A DNA stretch of 34,844 nucleotides from Clostridia bacterium. GTDB lineage: Bacteria > Bacillota > Clostridia > Oscillospirales > CAG-272. Below, one piece after another: positions 16,408 to 25,833 of the stretch. The number at the start of each line of letters is the position of its first letter. Positions within the stretch are counted from its first letter, which is position 1. The stretch lies in NCBI GenBank assembly GCA_017613355.1, contig JAGAEA010000029.1, forward strand, positions 1 through 34,844, written 5' to 3'. A program made the position numbers and the translations under genes. The notes beneath the pieces are model-generated. The model was given only the letters and a program-made list of their open reading frames with translations, was not told where the DNA came from and searched no databases.

Positions 16408-17169
16408 TCAGAAGTCTTTTTCCACTTGCGTAAGGATCACAACGCCGTCGCTCGTGAGTGCGATCGTGTTTTCGTAATGTGCCGAAAGGCTTCCGTCCGC
16501 GGTTTTCACCGTCCAGCCGTCCGCCAGTTCGCGCACATCCTCACGCCCCGCGTTTACCATCGGTTCGATCGCGATCGTCATGCCCGCACACAACCGCGTT
16601 CCCCTTCCCGCCGTTCCGAAATTCGGAACATCGGGAGCTTCGTGCATATCCGTGCCGACGCCGTGTCCGACATATCGTTTTACCGTTGTAAATCCGTTTT
16701 CGGTCACCAAACCGTCGATGGCGGCTCCGATGTCGCCGATGCGATTTCCCGCTTTGACCTGTTCGACGCCGCGGAAGAAGCTGTCGCGCGTGACGCGAAT
16801 GAGCTTTTCCGCCTCTTCGCTCACCTTCCCGACCGGGATGGTTCGCGCCGAGTCGCCGACGTAGCCGCGGTAGGTCGCGCCTGTATCGATCTTGACGATG
16901 TCGCCCTCTTTCAGCACCCGCTTTTTCGACGGGATGCCGTGAATGACTTCATCGTTGACACTGATGCACGCGCTTGCGGGAAATCCGCCGTACCCGAGAA
17001 ACGTGGGCTTGGCACCGCATTTTTCGATATAGCGGCGAATTGCCTCGTCGATCTCATAGGTCGTGACGCCCGGACGCACCATATCACGGGCAAGCAAAAG
17101 CGCTTCTCCCGTGATACGTCCCGCGTCCTTCATTGCCGCGATCTGTGCGGAATTCTTTAAGTGGATCAT
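16408..17169 (-). CDS. map: methionine aminopeptidase type I
   Basis: A 253-residue pita-bread metalloenzyme that removes N-terminal methionine from new proteins. Metal ligands lie in [36 protein letters not shown] and MTIAIEPM. The start is [19 protein letters not shown]. Its ATG begins two bases after the adk stop, with GAGG inside the end of adk as the ribosome binding site. Confidence 0.98.
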   Translation of the reverse strand: MIHLKNSAQIAAMKDAGRITGEALLLARDMVRPGVTTYEIDEAIRRYIEKCGAKPTFLGYGGFPASACISVNDEVIHGIPSKKRVLKEGDIVKIDTGATYRGYVGDSARTIPVGKVSEEAEKLIRVTRDSFFRGVEQVKAGNRIGDIGAAIDGLVTENGFTTVKRYVGHGVGTDMHEAPDVPNFGTAGRGTRLCAGMTIAIEPMVNAGREDVRELADGWTVKTADGSLSAHYENTIALTSDGVVILTQVEKDF

Positions 17170-17171
17170 GC

Positions 17172-17810
17172 TTACGCCTCGTAGGGACGAAGCGCCTCAA
17201 ACACGAGTCTTGTCGTGTCTGCGACTTCTTCCTGTCCGTACACGGTCACGAGATTGCCCTTTTTCGCGTAGTACTCTTTGAGGGGCTCGGTTTGTGCATG
17301 GAAGGTTTCCAGCCGGTTCTTTACGGTCTCCGCGGCATCGTCGGCGCGCACATAAAGCGCTTCGCCGCATTTGTCGCACACGCCCTCTTTTTGGGGCGCT
17401 TTATAGACCACATGGTAGGATGCTCCGCACGGGCAGACTCTGCGTCCGCTCATGCGTTCGATGATTTTTTCATCCGCGACCTCGATGGAAAGCACAACGT
17501 CGATCTTCACACCCATGGCGTCCAGCGCTTCCGCTTGCGGAATGGAACGCGGGAAACCGTCGAGAATGAAGCCGTTTTTGCAGGCATCGGAGTTGAGATA
17601 TTCCTTGATAATTCCGATCACAACTTCGTCGGGAACCAGCTTGCCCGCGTCGATATACGACTTTGCGGCTTTGCCGAGTTCGGTACCGTTCTTGATCGCG
17701 CCGCGGAGAATGTCCCCCGTGGCGATCGCTGGAATGTTGTACTTCTCGGAAATATTCGCGGATTGGGTTCCTTTCCCCGCTCCAGGGGCTCCCAATAAAA
17801 TCAGGTTCAT
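17172..17810 (-). CDS. adk: adenylate kinase, zinc-type LID
   Basis: A 212-residue enzyme that equilibrates ATP, ADP and AMP. The P-loop is GAPGAGKGTQ (8-17) and the AMP-binding segment is DGFPRSIPQAEAL. The LID domain carries Cys126, Cys128, Cys145 and Cys148. The first pair is Cys-x-Cys (CPCG) rather than the usual Cys-x2-Cys, because one residue is missing; the second pair is normal. It lies between secY and map, as in many Gram-positives. Confidence 0.98.
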   Translation of the reverse strand: MNLILLGAPGAGKGTQSANISEKYNIPAIATGDILRGAIKNGTELGKAAKSYIDAGKLVPDEVVIGIIKEYLNSDACKNGFILDGFPRSIPQAEALDAMGVKIDVVLSIEVADEKIIERMSGRRVCPCGASYHVVYKAPQKEGVCDKCGEALYVRADDAAETVKNRLETFHAQTEPLKEYYAKKGNLVTVYGQEEVADTTRLVFEALRPYEA

Positions 17811-17835
17811 AGCGGTTTATCCTTTCTCGGTTCGA

Positions 17836-19188
17836 TCAATCAAGGAAGCCCTTGTAATTCCGCATCGACATTTGCGCTTCGATATCCTGCGCGGTTTCGA
17901 GCGCGACGCCGACCACGATCAGGAGCGACGAGCCGCCAAAGGTTGCCAGCCGCGCGAAATCGGGGATCGTTGCACCGATGATCATCGGTACGCCCGCAAC
18001 CAGAATGAGGAAGAATGCGCCGAGCGTTGTGATGCGGTTCAGGATCTTTTTGATATAATCCGAGGTGGGTTTGCCGGGACGAATGCCGGGGATCGAGCCG
18101 CCCTGACTTCTGATATTGTTCGCCACTTCCACGGGGTTGAACGAAATCATGATATAGAAATAGGAGAACAGGAAGATCAGGACGATATAGGCGATGATAT
18201 ACGCAGGTGTTCCGCTATCCAGCCATTGCTTGACGAACCTCTGAAATCCGCCGCCGGTGAAATTCGCGATGGTGGGCAGGATCGAAACGATCGAGCTCGC
18301 GAAGATGATCGGCATAACGCCCGCCATGTTGAGTTTGAGCGGCAGGTTGCTGTTCTGTCCGCCGTACATCTTGCGTCCGACCACCCGCTTCGCGTACTGG
18401 ATCGGAATTCTCCGCTCCGAGTTCGTGAACCAGACGATGAACCCGACCAACGCAACAAAGCAGACCAGGTAGATCACCACTTCCGCGATGCCGAGCGCAA
18501 GCGCTCCGCCCGTTTTCCATGTGGCTCCGCCGAACAGCGTGTTGCTGTCGGTCGTCTTCATCAAGTTGATGAGCTCGGTGACCATCGTGGCTCCGCGCGA
18601 AATGATGTTCGCAAAGAGGATGATGGAGATACCGTTGCCGATGCCGTGGTCGTTGATGCGCTCCGCCAGCCACATGATGACCGACGCACCCGCGCAAAAC
18701 GCCGCAACCATGACGACCATGCCGAGATAGTAGATCGACTTGTTCGCCGCTTTGTCGATGAGGAGCAGTCCGTAGCTATCAAGAAGCTTTACATATCCGT
18801 ACGCCGTGATGATCGCGAGGATGACCGTGCAGATGCGGGTATATTGGGCAATCTTCTTTTTGCCTTCTTCCCCCTGCTTCGACAGCCTTTCCAGAGGCGG
18901 AAGGGCGATCGTGAGCAGTTGCATGACGATCGATGCGGTAATATACGGCGAAACGGAAAGCGCAAACAGGGTTGCCTGCTCGAATGCGCCGCCCGAGAAA
19001 AGCGAGAGCATCCCGAAGATACCCGATGTCATCTGCGAGTATGCAACATTGGATTGGATAGCGTCGACGTCAACGAACGGAACATAGAGGTTCGCACCGA
19101 TACGGTACAGAAGAACGATGATAAGGGTGAAAATCATTTTTCGCCGGAGATCCGGAATTTTCCACGCGTTCTTAAACGTCTGAAACAT
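17836..19188 (-). CDS. secY: Sec translocon subunit SecY
   Basis: A 450-residue, ten-helix membrane protein forming the protein-conducting channel. It shows MFQTFKNAWKIPDLRRKMIF, GIFGMLSLFSGGAFEQ (the plug region), NGISIILFANII and SQGGSIPGIRPGKPTSDYI. AGGAGG precedes the ATG by about eight bases, and the gene starts two bases after the rplO stop. Confidence 0.98.
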   Translation of the reverse strand: MFQTFKNAWKIPDLRRKMIFTLIIVLLYRIGANLYVPFVDVDAIQSNVAYSQMTSGIFGMLSLFSGGAFEQATLFALSVSPYITASIVMQLLTIALPPLERLSKQGEEGKKKIAQYTRICTVILAIITAYGYVKLLDSYGLLLIDKAANKSIYYLGMVVMVAAFCAGASVIMWLAERINDHGIGNGISIILFANIISRGATMVTELINLMKTTDSNTLFGGATWKTGGALALGIAEVVIYLVCFVALVGFIVWFTNSERRIPIQYAKRVVGRKMYGGQNSNLPLKLNMAGVMPIIFASSIVSILPTIANFTGGGFQRFVKQWLDSGTPAYIIAYIVLIFLFSYFYIMISFNPVEVANNIRSQGGSIPGIRPGKPTSDYIKKILNRITTLGAFFLILVAGVPMIIGATIPDFARLATFGGSSLLIVVGVALETAQDIEAQMSMRNYKGFLD

Positions 19189-19190
19189 CC

Positions 19191-19631
19191 TTATACCTCC
19201 TCTGCCTTACCGCCCGCCGCTTCGATCTTCTCCTTTGCGGTGGCGGAAAACGCCGCCGCTTTGACAGTCAGTTTTTTGGTCAGTGTTCCTTTGCCGAGGA
19301 CTTTAACGCCATCCATCGGTTTACGGATCACTTTTGCCGCGAGAAGAACGTCGATGTCAACCACCGTGTCTTCCACAAATCTTTCGAGATCGTCAAGGTT
19401 CACGATTGCATAGTTGGTTGCAAAGTGGTTCTTGAAGCCTCTCTTCGGGTGCGTTCTGTAAATCGGGAACTGTCCGCCCTCAAATCCGGGTCTCACACCG
19501 CCGCCGGAGCGCGCGTTCTGTCCCTTATGACCCTTGCCGGCGGTCTTTCCGTTGCCGGAACCCGCGCCTCTGCCCTTCCGCCAGGCGGCTTTCGCCGAGC
19601 CTTCCGCGGGAGAAAGTTCATGAAGTTTCAT
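19191..19631 (-). CDS. rplO: 50S ribosomal protein L15
   Basis: A 146-residue late-assembly protein of the 50S subunit. [20 protein letters not shown], the glycine-rich [19 protein letters not shown] and [18 protein letters not shown] are diagnostic. AAGGAGGG precedes the ATG. It is located between rpmD and secY. Confidence 0.98.
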   Translation of the reverse strand: MKLHELSPAEGSAKAAWRKGRGAGSGNGKTAGKGHKGQNARSGGGVRPGFEGGQFPIYRTHPKRGFKNHFATNYAIVNLDDLERFVEDTVVDIDVLLAAKVIRKPMDGVKVLGKGTLTKKLTVKAAAFSATAKEKIEAAGGKAEEV

Positions 19632-19646
19632 TCTGCGTACCCTCCT

Positions 19647-19841
19647 TTAAGCCTTTTCTTCCACGGTTTCCACCGCGACAAGATGTGCAAGAACACGAAT
19701 TTTGCCGGCAAGCACGGCATCGTCCTTCTGAACGGTGCTGTCGCCGATCTTTTTCAGCCCGAGGGTCTGTGCGGTCGCCTTCTGCTTCGGCAATGCGCCG
19801 ATCAGGCTCTTTTTCAAAGTTACCTTTTTCATCTTCCGCAC
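19647..19841 (-). CDS. rpmD: 50S ribosomal protein L30
   Basis: A 64-residue protein with KKVTLKKSLIGALPKQKATA and TLGLKKIGDSTVQKDDAVLA, the L30 pattern. It is a few residues longer than the usual 58-60. It begins four bases after rpsE. Confidence 0.97.
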   Translation of the reverse strand: MRKMKKVTLKKSLIGALPKQKATAQTLGLKKIGDSTVQKDDAVLAGKIRVLAHLVAVETVEEKA

Positions 19842-19845
19842 CCCC

Positions 19846-20352
19846 TTATGCCTTTTTGACCTGTTCCACCGGAATATCGCGGATCTTTGCGACCTGCTCG
19901 GCGGTGCGCAATTCCTTCAAGCCTTCCATGGTTGCTTTCACAACGTTGGTCGGGTTGTTGGAGCGCAGGCACTTTGCGCGGATATTCTTGATGCCGGCGG
20001 CATCGAGGACCATACGCACTTTGCCGCCCGCGATGATACCGGTACCGGGTGCGGCAGGTTTGAGAAGCACCTTGCCCGCTCCGAATACGCCGATCACTTC
20101 GTGGGGGATGGACGTTCCTTTGAGGGAAATCGTCACCATATTCTTCTTTGCGTCGTCAATTCCCTTGCGGATCGCTTCGGGAACCTCCGCCGCTTTGCCG
20201 AGACCGACGCCAACGTGTCCTGCGCCGTCTCCGACGACCATCAGCGCGGCAAACCGAGCGATACGTCCACCCTTGACCGTTTTCGATACGCGGTTCAGGG
20301 AAATCAGTTGCTCTTTGAGGTCATGCTCTGCCGGATTGAATTTTTCTGCCAT
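19846..20352 (-). CDS. rpsE: 30S ribosomal protein S5
   Basis: A 168-residue protein that helps decoding fidelity. It shows [39 protein letters not shown] and AGVKDI-like [26 protein letters not shown]-type site before the ATG. Confidence 0.98.
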   Translation of the reverse strand: MAEKFNPAEHDLKEQLISLNRVSKTVKGGRIARFAALMVVGDGAGHVGVGLGKAAEVPEAIRKGIDDAKKNMVTISLKGTSIPHEVIGVFGAGKVLLKPAAPGTGIIAGGKVRMVLDAAGIKNIRAKCLRSNNPTNVVKATMEGLKELRTAEQVAKIRDIPVEQVKKA

Positions 20353-20407
20353 TGTTTTTCCTCCAATTTGTTCAATAGAATGATTGAACAGTGTATAAAC
20401 CGGAAAA

Positions 20408-20767
20408 TCAGAACTTCAGGCCGCCCTCGCGAGCGCCTTCCGCCAGTTCCGATACACGTCCGTGATACAGATAGCCTCCACGGTCGAAAACGACCTCTGT
20501 AATGCCCTCTGCGATCGCTTTCTCCGCGATCTGCTTGCCGATCTCTCTTGCCGCTGCCTTATTGCCTCCGTTTGCCGTAAAGCCCTGTCCGAAAGTGGAA
20601 GCGCTTACCAGCGTTACGCCCTTGACATCATCAATGATCTGCGCACTGATATTTGCGTTGGAACGGTAAACCGCCAAACGCGGGCGCTCTGCGGTACCGG
20701 AGATTTTTGCTCTGACTCTCTTGTGTCTTTTCAGACGAGCCTTGTTCGCATCTTTTCTGGATACCAT
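20408..20767 (-). CDS. rplR: 50S ribosomal protein L18
   Basis: A 119-residue 5S rRNA-binding protein. [35 protein letters not shown] and [20 protein letters not shown] are typical. GAAAGGAG precedes the ATG. Confidence 0.98.
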   Translation of the reverse strand: MVSRKDANKARLKRHKRVRAKISGTAERPRLAVYRSNANISAQIIDDVKGVTLVSASTFGQGFTANGGNKAAAREIGKQIAEKAIAEGITEVVFDRGGYLYHGRVSELAEGAREGGLKF

Positions 20768-20786
20768 GTCACTTCACTCCTTTCTA

Positions 20787-21356
20787 TTATTTACCCTTGC
20801 CGGCTTTACCTGCCTTGCGGCGGATATGCTCTTCGGCGTACTTCACACCCTTACCGTGGTAGGGTTCGGGCGGTCTCTTTCCGCGAATGACCGCGGCGGT
20901 CTGTCCAACCAACTGCTTATCGATGCCCTTCACGATGATCGTGTTGGAGTCCGGCACGTCGAACGTGATCCCGTTCTCCTCGGTCATGCAGAACTTCGCC
21001 TGCGGAAGTCCCGTGGACATGAGCGAATGCCCAAGATAAAGCTGGATAGTTTTGCCCTGCTTCACAACCTTATAACCGACGCCGACGATCTCGAGTTTTC
21101 TCGAAAATCCTTCGGTGACGCCGACCACCATGTTGTGCAACAGCGCACGGGTGAGCCCATGCAGGCTCTTGTCTTCTTTTTCATCCGTGGGACGGGTGAT
21201 GATGACCTCTGCTCCCTCGACCTTGATGGTCATGCGGGGGCTGAACGTTTCAGTAAGGGTTCCGAGCTTGCCTTTGACCGTGACGACGTTGCCTTCGGCA
21301 ATATCAACGGTCACGCCTGCGGGGATCGCAACGGGCATTCTTCCGATTCTTGACAT
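20787..21356 (-). CDS. rplF: 50S ribosomal protein L6
   Basis: A 189-residue protein near the sarcin-ricin loop. MSRIGRMPVAIPAGVTVDI, VGYKVVKQGKTIQLYLG and RGKRPPEPYHGKGVKYAEE identify L6. It is about ten residues longer than usual at a basic C-terminus. GGGAGG precedes the ATG. Confidence 0.98.
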   Translation of the reverse strand: MSRIGRMPVAIPAGVTVDIAEGNVVTVKGKLGTLTETFSPRMTIKVEGAEVIITRPTDEKEDKSLHGLTRALLHNMVVGVTEGFSRKLEIVGVGYKVVKQGKTIQLYLGHSLMSTGLPQAKFCMTEENGITFDVPDSNTIIVKGIDKQLVGQTAAVIRGKRPPEPYHGKGVKYAEEHIRRKAGKAGKGK

Positions 21357-21377
21357 TTCAGTTACCTCCCGTTCCGA

Positions 21378-21776
21378 TTACCAGACGAACGCAAGAACTT
21401 CGCCGCCGACATTCATCTCGCGCGCCTTCTTGCCCGTCATGATACCCTTGGATGTGGAAACGATCGCGATGCCGAGTCCGTTCATTACGCTGGGCATATC
21501 CTCGCAGCCCGCATAGATACGCAGACCGGGCTTGGATACGCGGCGGATGCCACGAATGACCTTCTGTTTGCCGGGGAGATATTTCAGGGTGACGCGAATG
21601 GTTCCCTGCTTATCGTCCTCGATCGTTTGATAGGACTTCACGTAGCCCTCCTCAACGAGGATCTGGGCGATCGCTTTTTTCATGTTGGACGCCGGAATGT
21701 CCACTGTCTGGTGCTTCGCGTCGTTCGCGTTGCGAATTCTGGTGAGCATATCGGCGATAACGTCTGACATTTGCAT
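21378..21776 (-). CDS. rpsH: 30S ribosomal protein S8
   Basis: A 132-residue primary 16S rRNA binder, known in E. coli as a translational repressor of the spc operon. It shows [19 protein letters not shown] and the C-terminal [20 protein letters not shown]. The frame is open upstream to 21797, but the ATG at 21776 ([11 protein letters not shown]) is seven bases after AGGAGG. The spacer before it is structured (see 21812-21886). Confidence 0.97.
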   Translation of the reverse strand: MQMSDVIADMLTRIRNANDAKHQTVDIPASNMKKAIAQILVEEGYVKSYQTIEDDKQGTIRVTLKYLPGKQKVIRGIRRVSKPGLRIYAGCEDMPSVMNGLGIAIVSTSKGIMTGKKAREMNVGGEVLAFVW

Positions 21777-21811
21777 TTCTTTTTCCTCCTGATGCAAGTT
21801 TCATTTTTCTT

Positions 21812-21886
21812 GCTGCCCTTTTCGGGCGGCATATCGGCGGTTAAATCCAACTGCCCTTGCGGGCCGGTCTCGATTTCCTGCCGATA
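21812..21886 (-). other. structured spacer between rpsZ and rpsH
   Basis: The 125-base gap between the S14 and S8 genes can fold. On the minus strand TATCGGC (21880-21886) pairs with GCCGATA (21832-21838), enclosing the hairpin GCCCGCAAGGGC (21853-21864). A second stem, GCCGCCC/GGGCAGC (21812-21830), lies upstream of the rpsH ribosome binding site. It is longer than the neighbouring spacers of about 15-25 bases. Confidence 0.45.
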
Positions 21887-21901
21887 GGTGGGGGTTGCGG
21901 A

Positions 21902-22087
21902 TTACAAGGATGCTTTCTTCACGCCCGGGATCTCGCCCTTATAGGCGAGCTTGCGGAAGCAGATACGGCAGATGCCGAACTTGCGAAGATAAGCGTGCGG
22001 ACGTCCGCAAATTTTGCAGCGATTGTATTTTCTCGAGGAGAATTTCTGCTCCTTTTGCTGCTTGAGAATCATGGATTTCTTTGCCAT
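21902..22087 (-). CDS. rpsZ: 30S ribosomal protein S14, zinc-binding type Z
   Basis: A 61-residue short S14 with Cys24, Cys27, Cys40 and Cys43 ([20 protein letters not shown]), the zinc-containing form of Gram-positives (rpsN type Z). GGAGG precedes the ATG. It is located between rplE and rpsH as expected. Confidence 0.98.
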   Translation of the reverse strand: MAKKSMILKQQKEQKFSSRKYNRCKICGRPHAYLRKFGICRICFRKLAYKGEIPGVKKASL

Positions 22088-22104
22088 CGTCTTTTCCTCC
22101 CTGA

Positions 22105-22644
22105 TTATTTCGCGAACGGAGCGCCGAGCAACGTCAGCAACTCGCGTGCTTCTTCATCGGTATACGCCGTGGTAACGAAGCAAATATCCATGCCGCGGAT
22201 CTTCTCTACCTTATCATATTCGATTTCGGGGAAGATCAACTGCTCCTTCAAACCGAGCGCGTAGTTGCCGCGTCCGTCGAACGCATTGGGGTTGATGCCC
22301 TTGAAGTCGCGAACTTTCGGAAGTGCGAAGTTGAACAGTCTGTCCAGAAATTCGTACATTCTGTCGCCGCGCAGAGTCACCTTTGCGCCGATCTTCATGC
22401 CTTGACGGATCTTGAAGTTCGCAACGGACTTCTTCGCGGTGGTGGCGATCGCCTTCTGACCCGTGATGATCGCGAGGTCGTTCAGAACCGCGTCCAACGC
22501 CTTGGAGTTGTCCTTTGCGTCGCCGACGCCGACGTTGACAACGATCTTGTCGAGCTTCGGGATCTGCATCACGCTCTTGTAGTTGTACTTCTTCATGAGG
22601 GCGGGAGCAACTTCGGCTTTATAAAGGTCTTTTAATCTTGCCAT
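22105..22644 (-). CDS. rplE: 50S ribosomal protein L5
   Basis: A 179-residue 5S rRNA-binding protein of the central protuberance. Diagnostic are [53 protein letters not shown] and [27 protein letters not shown] precedes the ATG. Confidence 0.98.
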   Translation of the reverse strand: MARLKDLYKAEVAPALMKKYNYKSVMQIPKLDKIVVNVGVGDAKDNSKALDAVLNDLAIITGQKAIATTAKKSVANFKIRQGMKIGAKVTLRGDRMYEFLDRLFNFALPKVRDFKGINPNAFDGRGNYALGLKEQLIFPEIEYDKVEKIRGMDICFVTTAYTDEEARELLTLLGAPFAK

Positions 22645-22658
22645 TGTTTTCTACCTCC

Positions 22659-22976
22659 TCAATCGAATTTGTGTCCGCACTTCGCGCACACACGAATCTT
22701 TTTGTCGCCGCTCGCATCGATCTTGGTGCGAACGCCTTTCTTGCAATCGGGGCAGTACAGCGCGACCTTGGACGCGTAGATCGCGCCCTCCGCGTCGATA
22801 ATGCCGCCGCTTTCGCCCTGCTTGCGGGGCTTGACGTGCTTATGGATGATGTTCGCACCCTTGACAAGCACTTTGCCCTCCGCCGGAGAGGTTGCGATCA
22901 CCTCGCCCGTAACACCCTTGTCATCGCCCGAGAGGACCACAACGGTATCGCCTTTTTTGATGTGCAGATTTGCCAT
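22659..22976 (-). CDS. rplX: 50S ribosomal protein L24 with zinc-ribbon C-terminus
   Basis: A 105-residue KOW-domain assembly initiator of the 50S subunit. MANLHIKKGDTVVVLSGDDK and VLVKGANIIHKHVKP are typical. The C-terminus holds Cys75, Cys78, Cys97 and Cys100 (YCPDCKKG...VCAKCGHKF), the metal-binding variant of L24. GAGGAGG precedes the ATG. Confidence 0.97.
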   Translation of the reverse strand: MANLHIKKGDTVVVLSGDDKGVTGEVIATSPAEGKVLVKGANIIHKHVKPRKQGESGGIIDAEGAIYASKVALYCPDCKKGVRTKIDASGDKKIRVCAKCGHKFD

Positions 22977-22990
22977 TGTCCGTTACCTCC

Positions 22991-23359
22991 TCAAAGCACT
23001 TCGGGCGCGAGAGAAAGAATTTTAAGGTATTCCTTCTCGCGGAGTTCCCTTGCGACCGGCCCGAAAATACGGGTCCCGCGCGGGGTCTTATCCTCGCGGA
23101 TGATGACCGCCGCGTTTTCATCGAACTTGATATAAGAGCCGTCCGCTCTCTTCATGCCGTGCACGGTTCTCACGACCACTGCTTTGACGACTTCGCCCTT
23201 TTTGACGACGCCGCCGGGAGCCGCTTTCTTGACCGCGCAGACAACAACGTCACCGATATTGGCATATCTTCTGCCCGTGCCGCCGAGAACTCTGATGCAC
23301 ATCAGTTCCTTGGCGCCCGTGTTATCGGCAACTTTCATTAAACTTTGTTGCTGAATCAC
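22991..23359 (-). CDS. rplN: 50S ribosomal protein L14
   Basis: A 122-residue protein at the subunit interface. It shows [40 protein letters not shown] and [20 protein letters not shown]. It starts at GTG (23359), eight bases after AGGAGG, which gives the standard length; an ATG seven codons later would remove conserved residues. Confidence 0.98.
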   Translation of the reverse strand: MIQQQSLMKVADNTGAKELMCIRVLGGTGRRYANIGDVVVCAVKKAAPGGVVKKGEVVKAVVVRTVHGMKRADGSYIKFDENAAVIIREDKTPRGTRIFGPVARELREKEYLKILSLAPEVL

Positions 23360-23443
23360 TTTTTTTTCCTCCTACTGGTTCAATACGCTACGACGTATCT
23401 ACTATTCGTGAATAAGTGAACTTTTTTCATCGTTTCGGCAAAA

Positions 23444-23704
23444 TTATTTCGCCTTTTCGATGATTTCGACCACGCGCCATCTCTTGGTTTTGGAAAGCGG
23501 TCTGGTTTCCATGAGGCGAACTCTGTCGCCCACGCCGCAGGCGTTTTCGTCGTCCTGCGCGTGCAGTTTCAGGGTTCTCTTCACGATCTTGCCGTAAAGA
23601 GGATGCTTCACGTTATCCTGTACGGCAACCACAACGGTTTTGTCCATCTTATCGCTGACGACAAGCCCGACTCTGGTTTTTCTCAATGCTCTTTCTTCCG
23701 CCAT
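23444..23704 (-). CDS. rpsQ: 30S ribosomal protein S17
   Basis: An 86-residue OB-fold protein. [40 protein letters not shown] and [20 protein letters not shown] are diagnostic. GAGGAGG precedes the ATG. The 84-base gap to rplN is longer than its neighbours and has a short GATACG/CGTATT hairpin. Confidence 0.98.
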   Translation of the reverse strand: MAEERALRKTRVGLVVSDKMDKTVVVAVQDNVKHPLYGKIVKRTLKLHAQDDENACGVGDRVRLMETRPLSKTKRWRVVEIIEKAK

Positions 23705-23711
23705 TGCTGTT

Positions 23712-23909
23712 TCAAGCCTCCTCTTTCTTCATTTCTTGAAGAACCGTCATGATGCGTGCAATGTCATGCTTCACGTCGGTCATTTTGTGAGGGTTATCCA
23801 GCTGGTTGATCGCATGCTGAAAACGAAGGTTGAACAGCTCGGTTTTGAGCTCTTTCAGCTTATCTTCCAGCGCGTCAACAGACATCTTTCTCAATTCTGT
23901 CGCTTTCAT
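23712..23909 (-). CDS. rpmC: 50S ribosomal protein L29
   Basis: A 65-residue two-helix protein at the exit tunnel, with [20 protein letters not shown] and [19 protein letters not shown]. It starts three bases after rplP, whose last codons provide the GGAGG. Confidence 0.98.
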   Translation of the reverse strand: MKATELRKMSVDALEDKLKELKTELFNLRFQHAINQLDNPHKMTDVKHDIARIMTVLQEMKKEEA

Positions 23910-23912
23910 CGC

Positions 23913-24338
23913 TTAACCCTCCTTCACTTCGGACGCTTTGGAAACGAACTTCGTCTTGATCGGGAGTTTGTGCCCCGCGAGACGCATCGCTTCCTTTGCA
24001 ACATCCTCGGCAACCCCGTCCATTTCGAACAGGATGCGTCCCGGCTTTACCACCGCTACCCAGTATTCGGGCGAACCTTTACCGGAACCCATGCGGGTTT
24101 CGGCGGGTTTTTCGGTGATCGGTTTATCCGGGAAAATTTTGATCCACACCTGTCCGCCACGACGGATATAACGCGTCATGGCGATACGGGCTGCCTCGAT
24201 CTGATTGCTGGTGATCCATGCGGGCTCAAGCGCCACAAGTCCGAAAGAACCGTTGCTGATCGTGGTTCCACGGGAGGCTTTGCCCTTCATTCTTCCGCGC
24301 TGAACGCGACGGAATTTGACTCTTTTCGGCATTAACAT
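23913..24338 (-). CDS. rplP: 50S ribosomal protein L16
   Basis: A 141-residue protein that helps shape the A site. [37 protein letters not shown], and [20 protein letters not shown] are typical. Two ATGs (24338 and two codons on) are possible; the first is nearer to GGAGG, which lies in the end of rpsC. Confidence 0.98.
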   Translation of the reverse strand: MLMPKRVKFRRVQRGRMKGKASRGTTISNGSFGLVALEPAWITSNQIEAARIAMTRYIRRGGQVWIKIFPDKPITEKPAETRMGSGKGSPEYWVAVVKPGRILFEMDGVAEDVAKEAMRLAGHKLPIKTKFVSKASEVKEG

Positions 24339-24341
24339 AAC

Positions 24342-25160
24342 TTACTTTGCGCCTCCTTCCTTCGGAGTTCTCTCGCGGCGTTCGCCGCCTTCACGGCGAG
24401 GCGCTCCGCTTCTCTGTCCGTCACGGCGTCCGCCATCGCGGCGATCGCCTCTCGGACCACGATTGTCGCGTCTGTCGCCGCGGCGATCGTCTCTGCGGTC
24501 ACGTCTCTGATTGCTGCCGGGTCTGTTGACCTCGTTCAGAATTTCACCCTTGTAGATCCAAACCTTGACGCCGATCTTACCGTAGGTGGTGTTTGCTTCC
24601 GCAAAACCGTACTCGATGTCGGCACGCAGGGTTTGAAGCGGAATGGTGCCTTCGTGGTAGTGCTCGCTGCGCGCGATGTCCGCTCCGGCAAGTCTTCCGC
24701 CGCAGTTGACCTTGATCCCGCGCGCGCCGAGACGCATGGTGTTCCGAATCGCCATTTTCATAGCGCGGCGGAACGCAACGCGGTTCTCGATCTGCTTTGC
24801 GACGTTCTCGGCAACCAACTGTGCGTCAAGGTCGGGTTGACGGATCTCAACCACGTTGAGCGCCACGGGCATACCAACCATTTTTTCGAGCTGAACACGG
24901 TATTTCTCGATTTCGGAACCGCCGCGCCCGATGACCATACCGGGCTTCGCGCAGTTGATGAACACGCGGACTCTGTGTCCGTCGCGCTCGATCTCGATTT
25001 TGGAAATACCTGCGTCATAAAGCGTCTTTTTGAGATACTTTCTGACGTTATAGTCGGAAACAAGGGTATCGCCGAACACTTCGTCCTTTGCGAACCATCT
25101 CGAATCCCAGTTTTTAATCACACCCACTCTCAAACCGTGGGGATTTACTTTCTGTCCCAT
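24342..25160 (-). CDS. rpsC: 30S ribosomal protein S3 with Arg/Asp/Gly-rich tail
   Basis: The first 213 or so residues are a normal S3 ([20 protein letters not shown], the KH motif [14 protein letters not shown], and [16 protein letters not shown]), part of the mRNA entry site. Residues 214-272 are an unusual tail rich in Arg, Asp and Gly with repeated RRD units, ending in TPKEGGAK. S3 is commonly 210-235 residues. The frame is open upstream into rplV, but MGQKVNPHG at 25160, with a GGAGG-type site, is the conserved start. Confidence 0.97.
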   Translation of the reverse strand: MGQKVNPHGLRVGVIKNWDSRWFAKDEVFGDTLVSDYNVRKYLKKTLYDAGISKIEIERDGHRVRVFINCAKPGMVIGRGGSEIEKYRVQLEKMVGMPVALNVVEIRQPDLDAQLVAENVAKQIENRVAFRRAMKMAIRNTMRLGARGIKVNCGGRLAGADIARSEHYHEGTIPLQTLRADIEYGFAEANTTYGKIGVKVWIYKGEILNEVNRPGSNQRRDRRDDRRGDRRDNRGPRGDRRDGGRRDGQRSGAPRREGGERRERTPKEGGAK

Positions 25161-25177
25161 TCTGTTGTTTCCTCCTT

Positions 25178-25513
25178 TCAGTCTCTTTCCTTCACAACCA
25201 TAGTGACATGGCTGGTTCTTTTCAGGATGCGGTCGGCGCTTCCCTTCGCGCGGGGCATGATCCGTTTCAGGGTCGGTCCCGCCGTTACGAAGCACTCGGA
25301 AACATACAGTTTGGAGGCATCCATGTGAAAATTGTTCTCCGCGTTCGCGATCGCGCTGTTCAACAGTTTGACCAGCAGTTCCGAAGCGGCTCTCGGCTTG
25401 TTTTTGAGAATTCCCATGGCGGCTGCGGCGTCCTTACCACGGATCAGGTCGAGCACGACCTTGACCTTGCGCGGGGAAATTCTTGCGTATTTCAAATATG
25501 CTTTTGCTTCCAT
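25178..25513 (-). CDS. rplV: 50S ribosomal protein L22
   Basis: A 111-residue protein whose hairpin lines the exit tunnel. [40 protein letters not shown] and [20 protein letters not shown] are diagnostic. GGGAGG precedes the ATG by about eleven bases. Confidence 0.98.
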   Translation of the reverse strand: MEAKAYLKYARISPRKVKVVLDLIRGKDAAAAMGILKNKPRAASELLVKLLNSAIANAENNFHMDASKLYVSECFVTAGPTLKRIMPRAKGSADRILKRTSHVTMVVKERD

Positions 25514-25537
25514 GTTGAAATGAACCTCCCTTTACAA

Positions 25538-25819
25538 TTACTTACCGTTGTTGGACGTTTTGGAGCCGGCATGACCCTTGAACGTGCGCGTGGGCGCGAA
25601 TTCGCCGAGTTTATGACCGACCATATCCTCCGTGACATACACGGGAATATGTTTTCTGCCGTCATGAACGGCAATGGTGTGTCCCACAAACTCGGGGAAA
25701 ATGGTGGACGCGCGAGACCATGTTTTGAGAACTTTCTTCTCGCCCTTTTCGTTCATAGCGCTAATGCGATTGAAGAGCTTTTCTTCAACATAAGGTGCTT
25801 TTTTCAGGCTTCTGCTCAT
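25538..25819 (-). CDS. rpsS: 30S ribosomal protein S19
   Basis: A 93-residue protein of the 30S head. [39 protein letters not shown] and [19 protein letters not shown] are diagnostic. GGAGG precedes the ATG. Confidence 0.98.
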   Translation of the reverse strand: MSRSLKKAPYVEEKLFNRISAMNEKGEKKVLKTWSRASTIFPEFVGHTIAVHDGRKHIPVYVTEDMVGHKLGEFAPTRTFKGHAGSKTSNNGK

Positions 25820-25833
25820 TTTTCATTTCCTCC

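Noticed and set aside
17452..19413. A 653-codon plus-strand frame opposite secY and its neighbours.
   Set aside because: It is antisense to the highly conserved secY; the translation is rich in Arg, Asp and His, as expected from a reversed coding strand.
24395..24530. Apparent short tandem DNA repeats (CGGCGATCGCC-like) that might be a mobile or CRISPR-like element.
   Set aside because: They are the imperfect codons of the Arg/Asp/Gly tail of S3; unit length and spacing are irregular and in frame.
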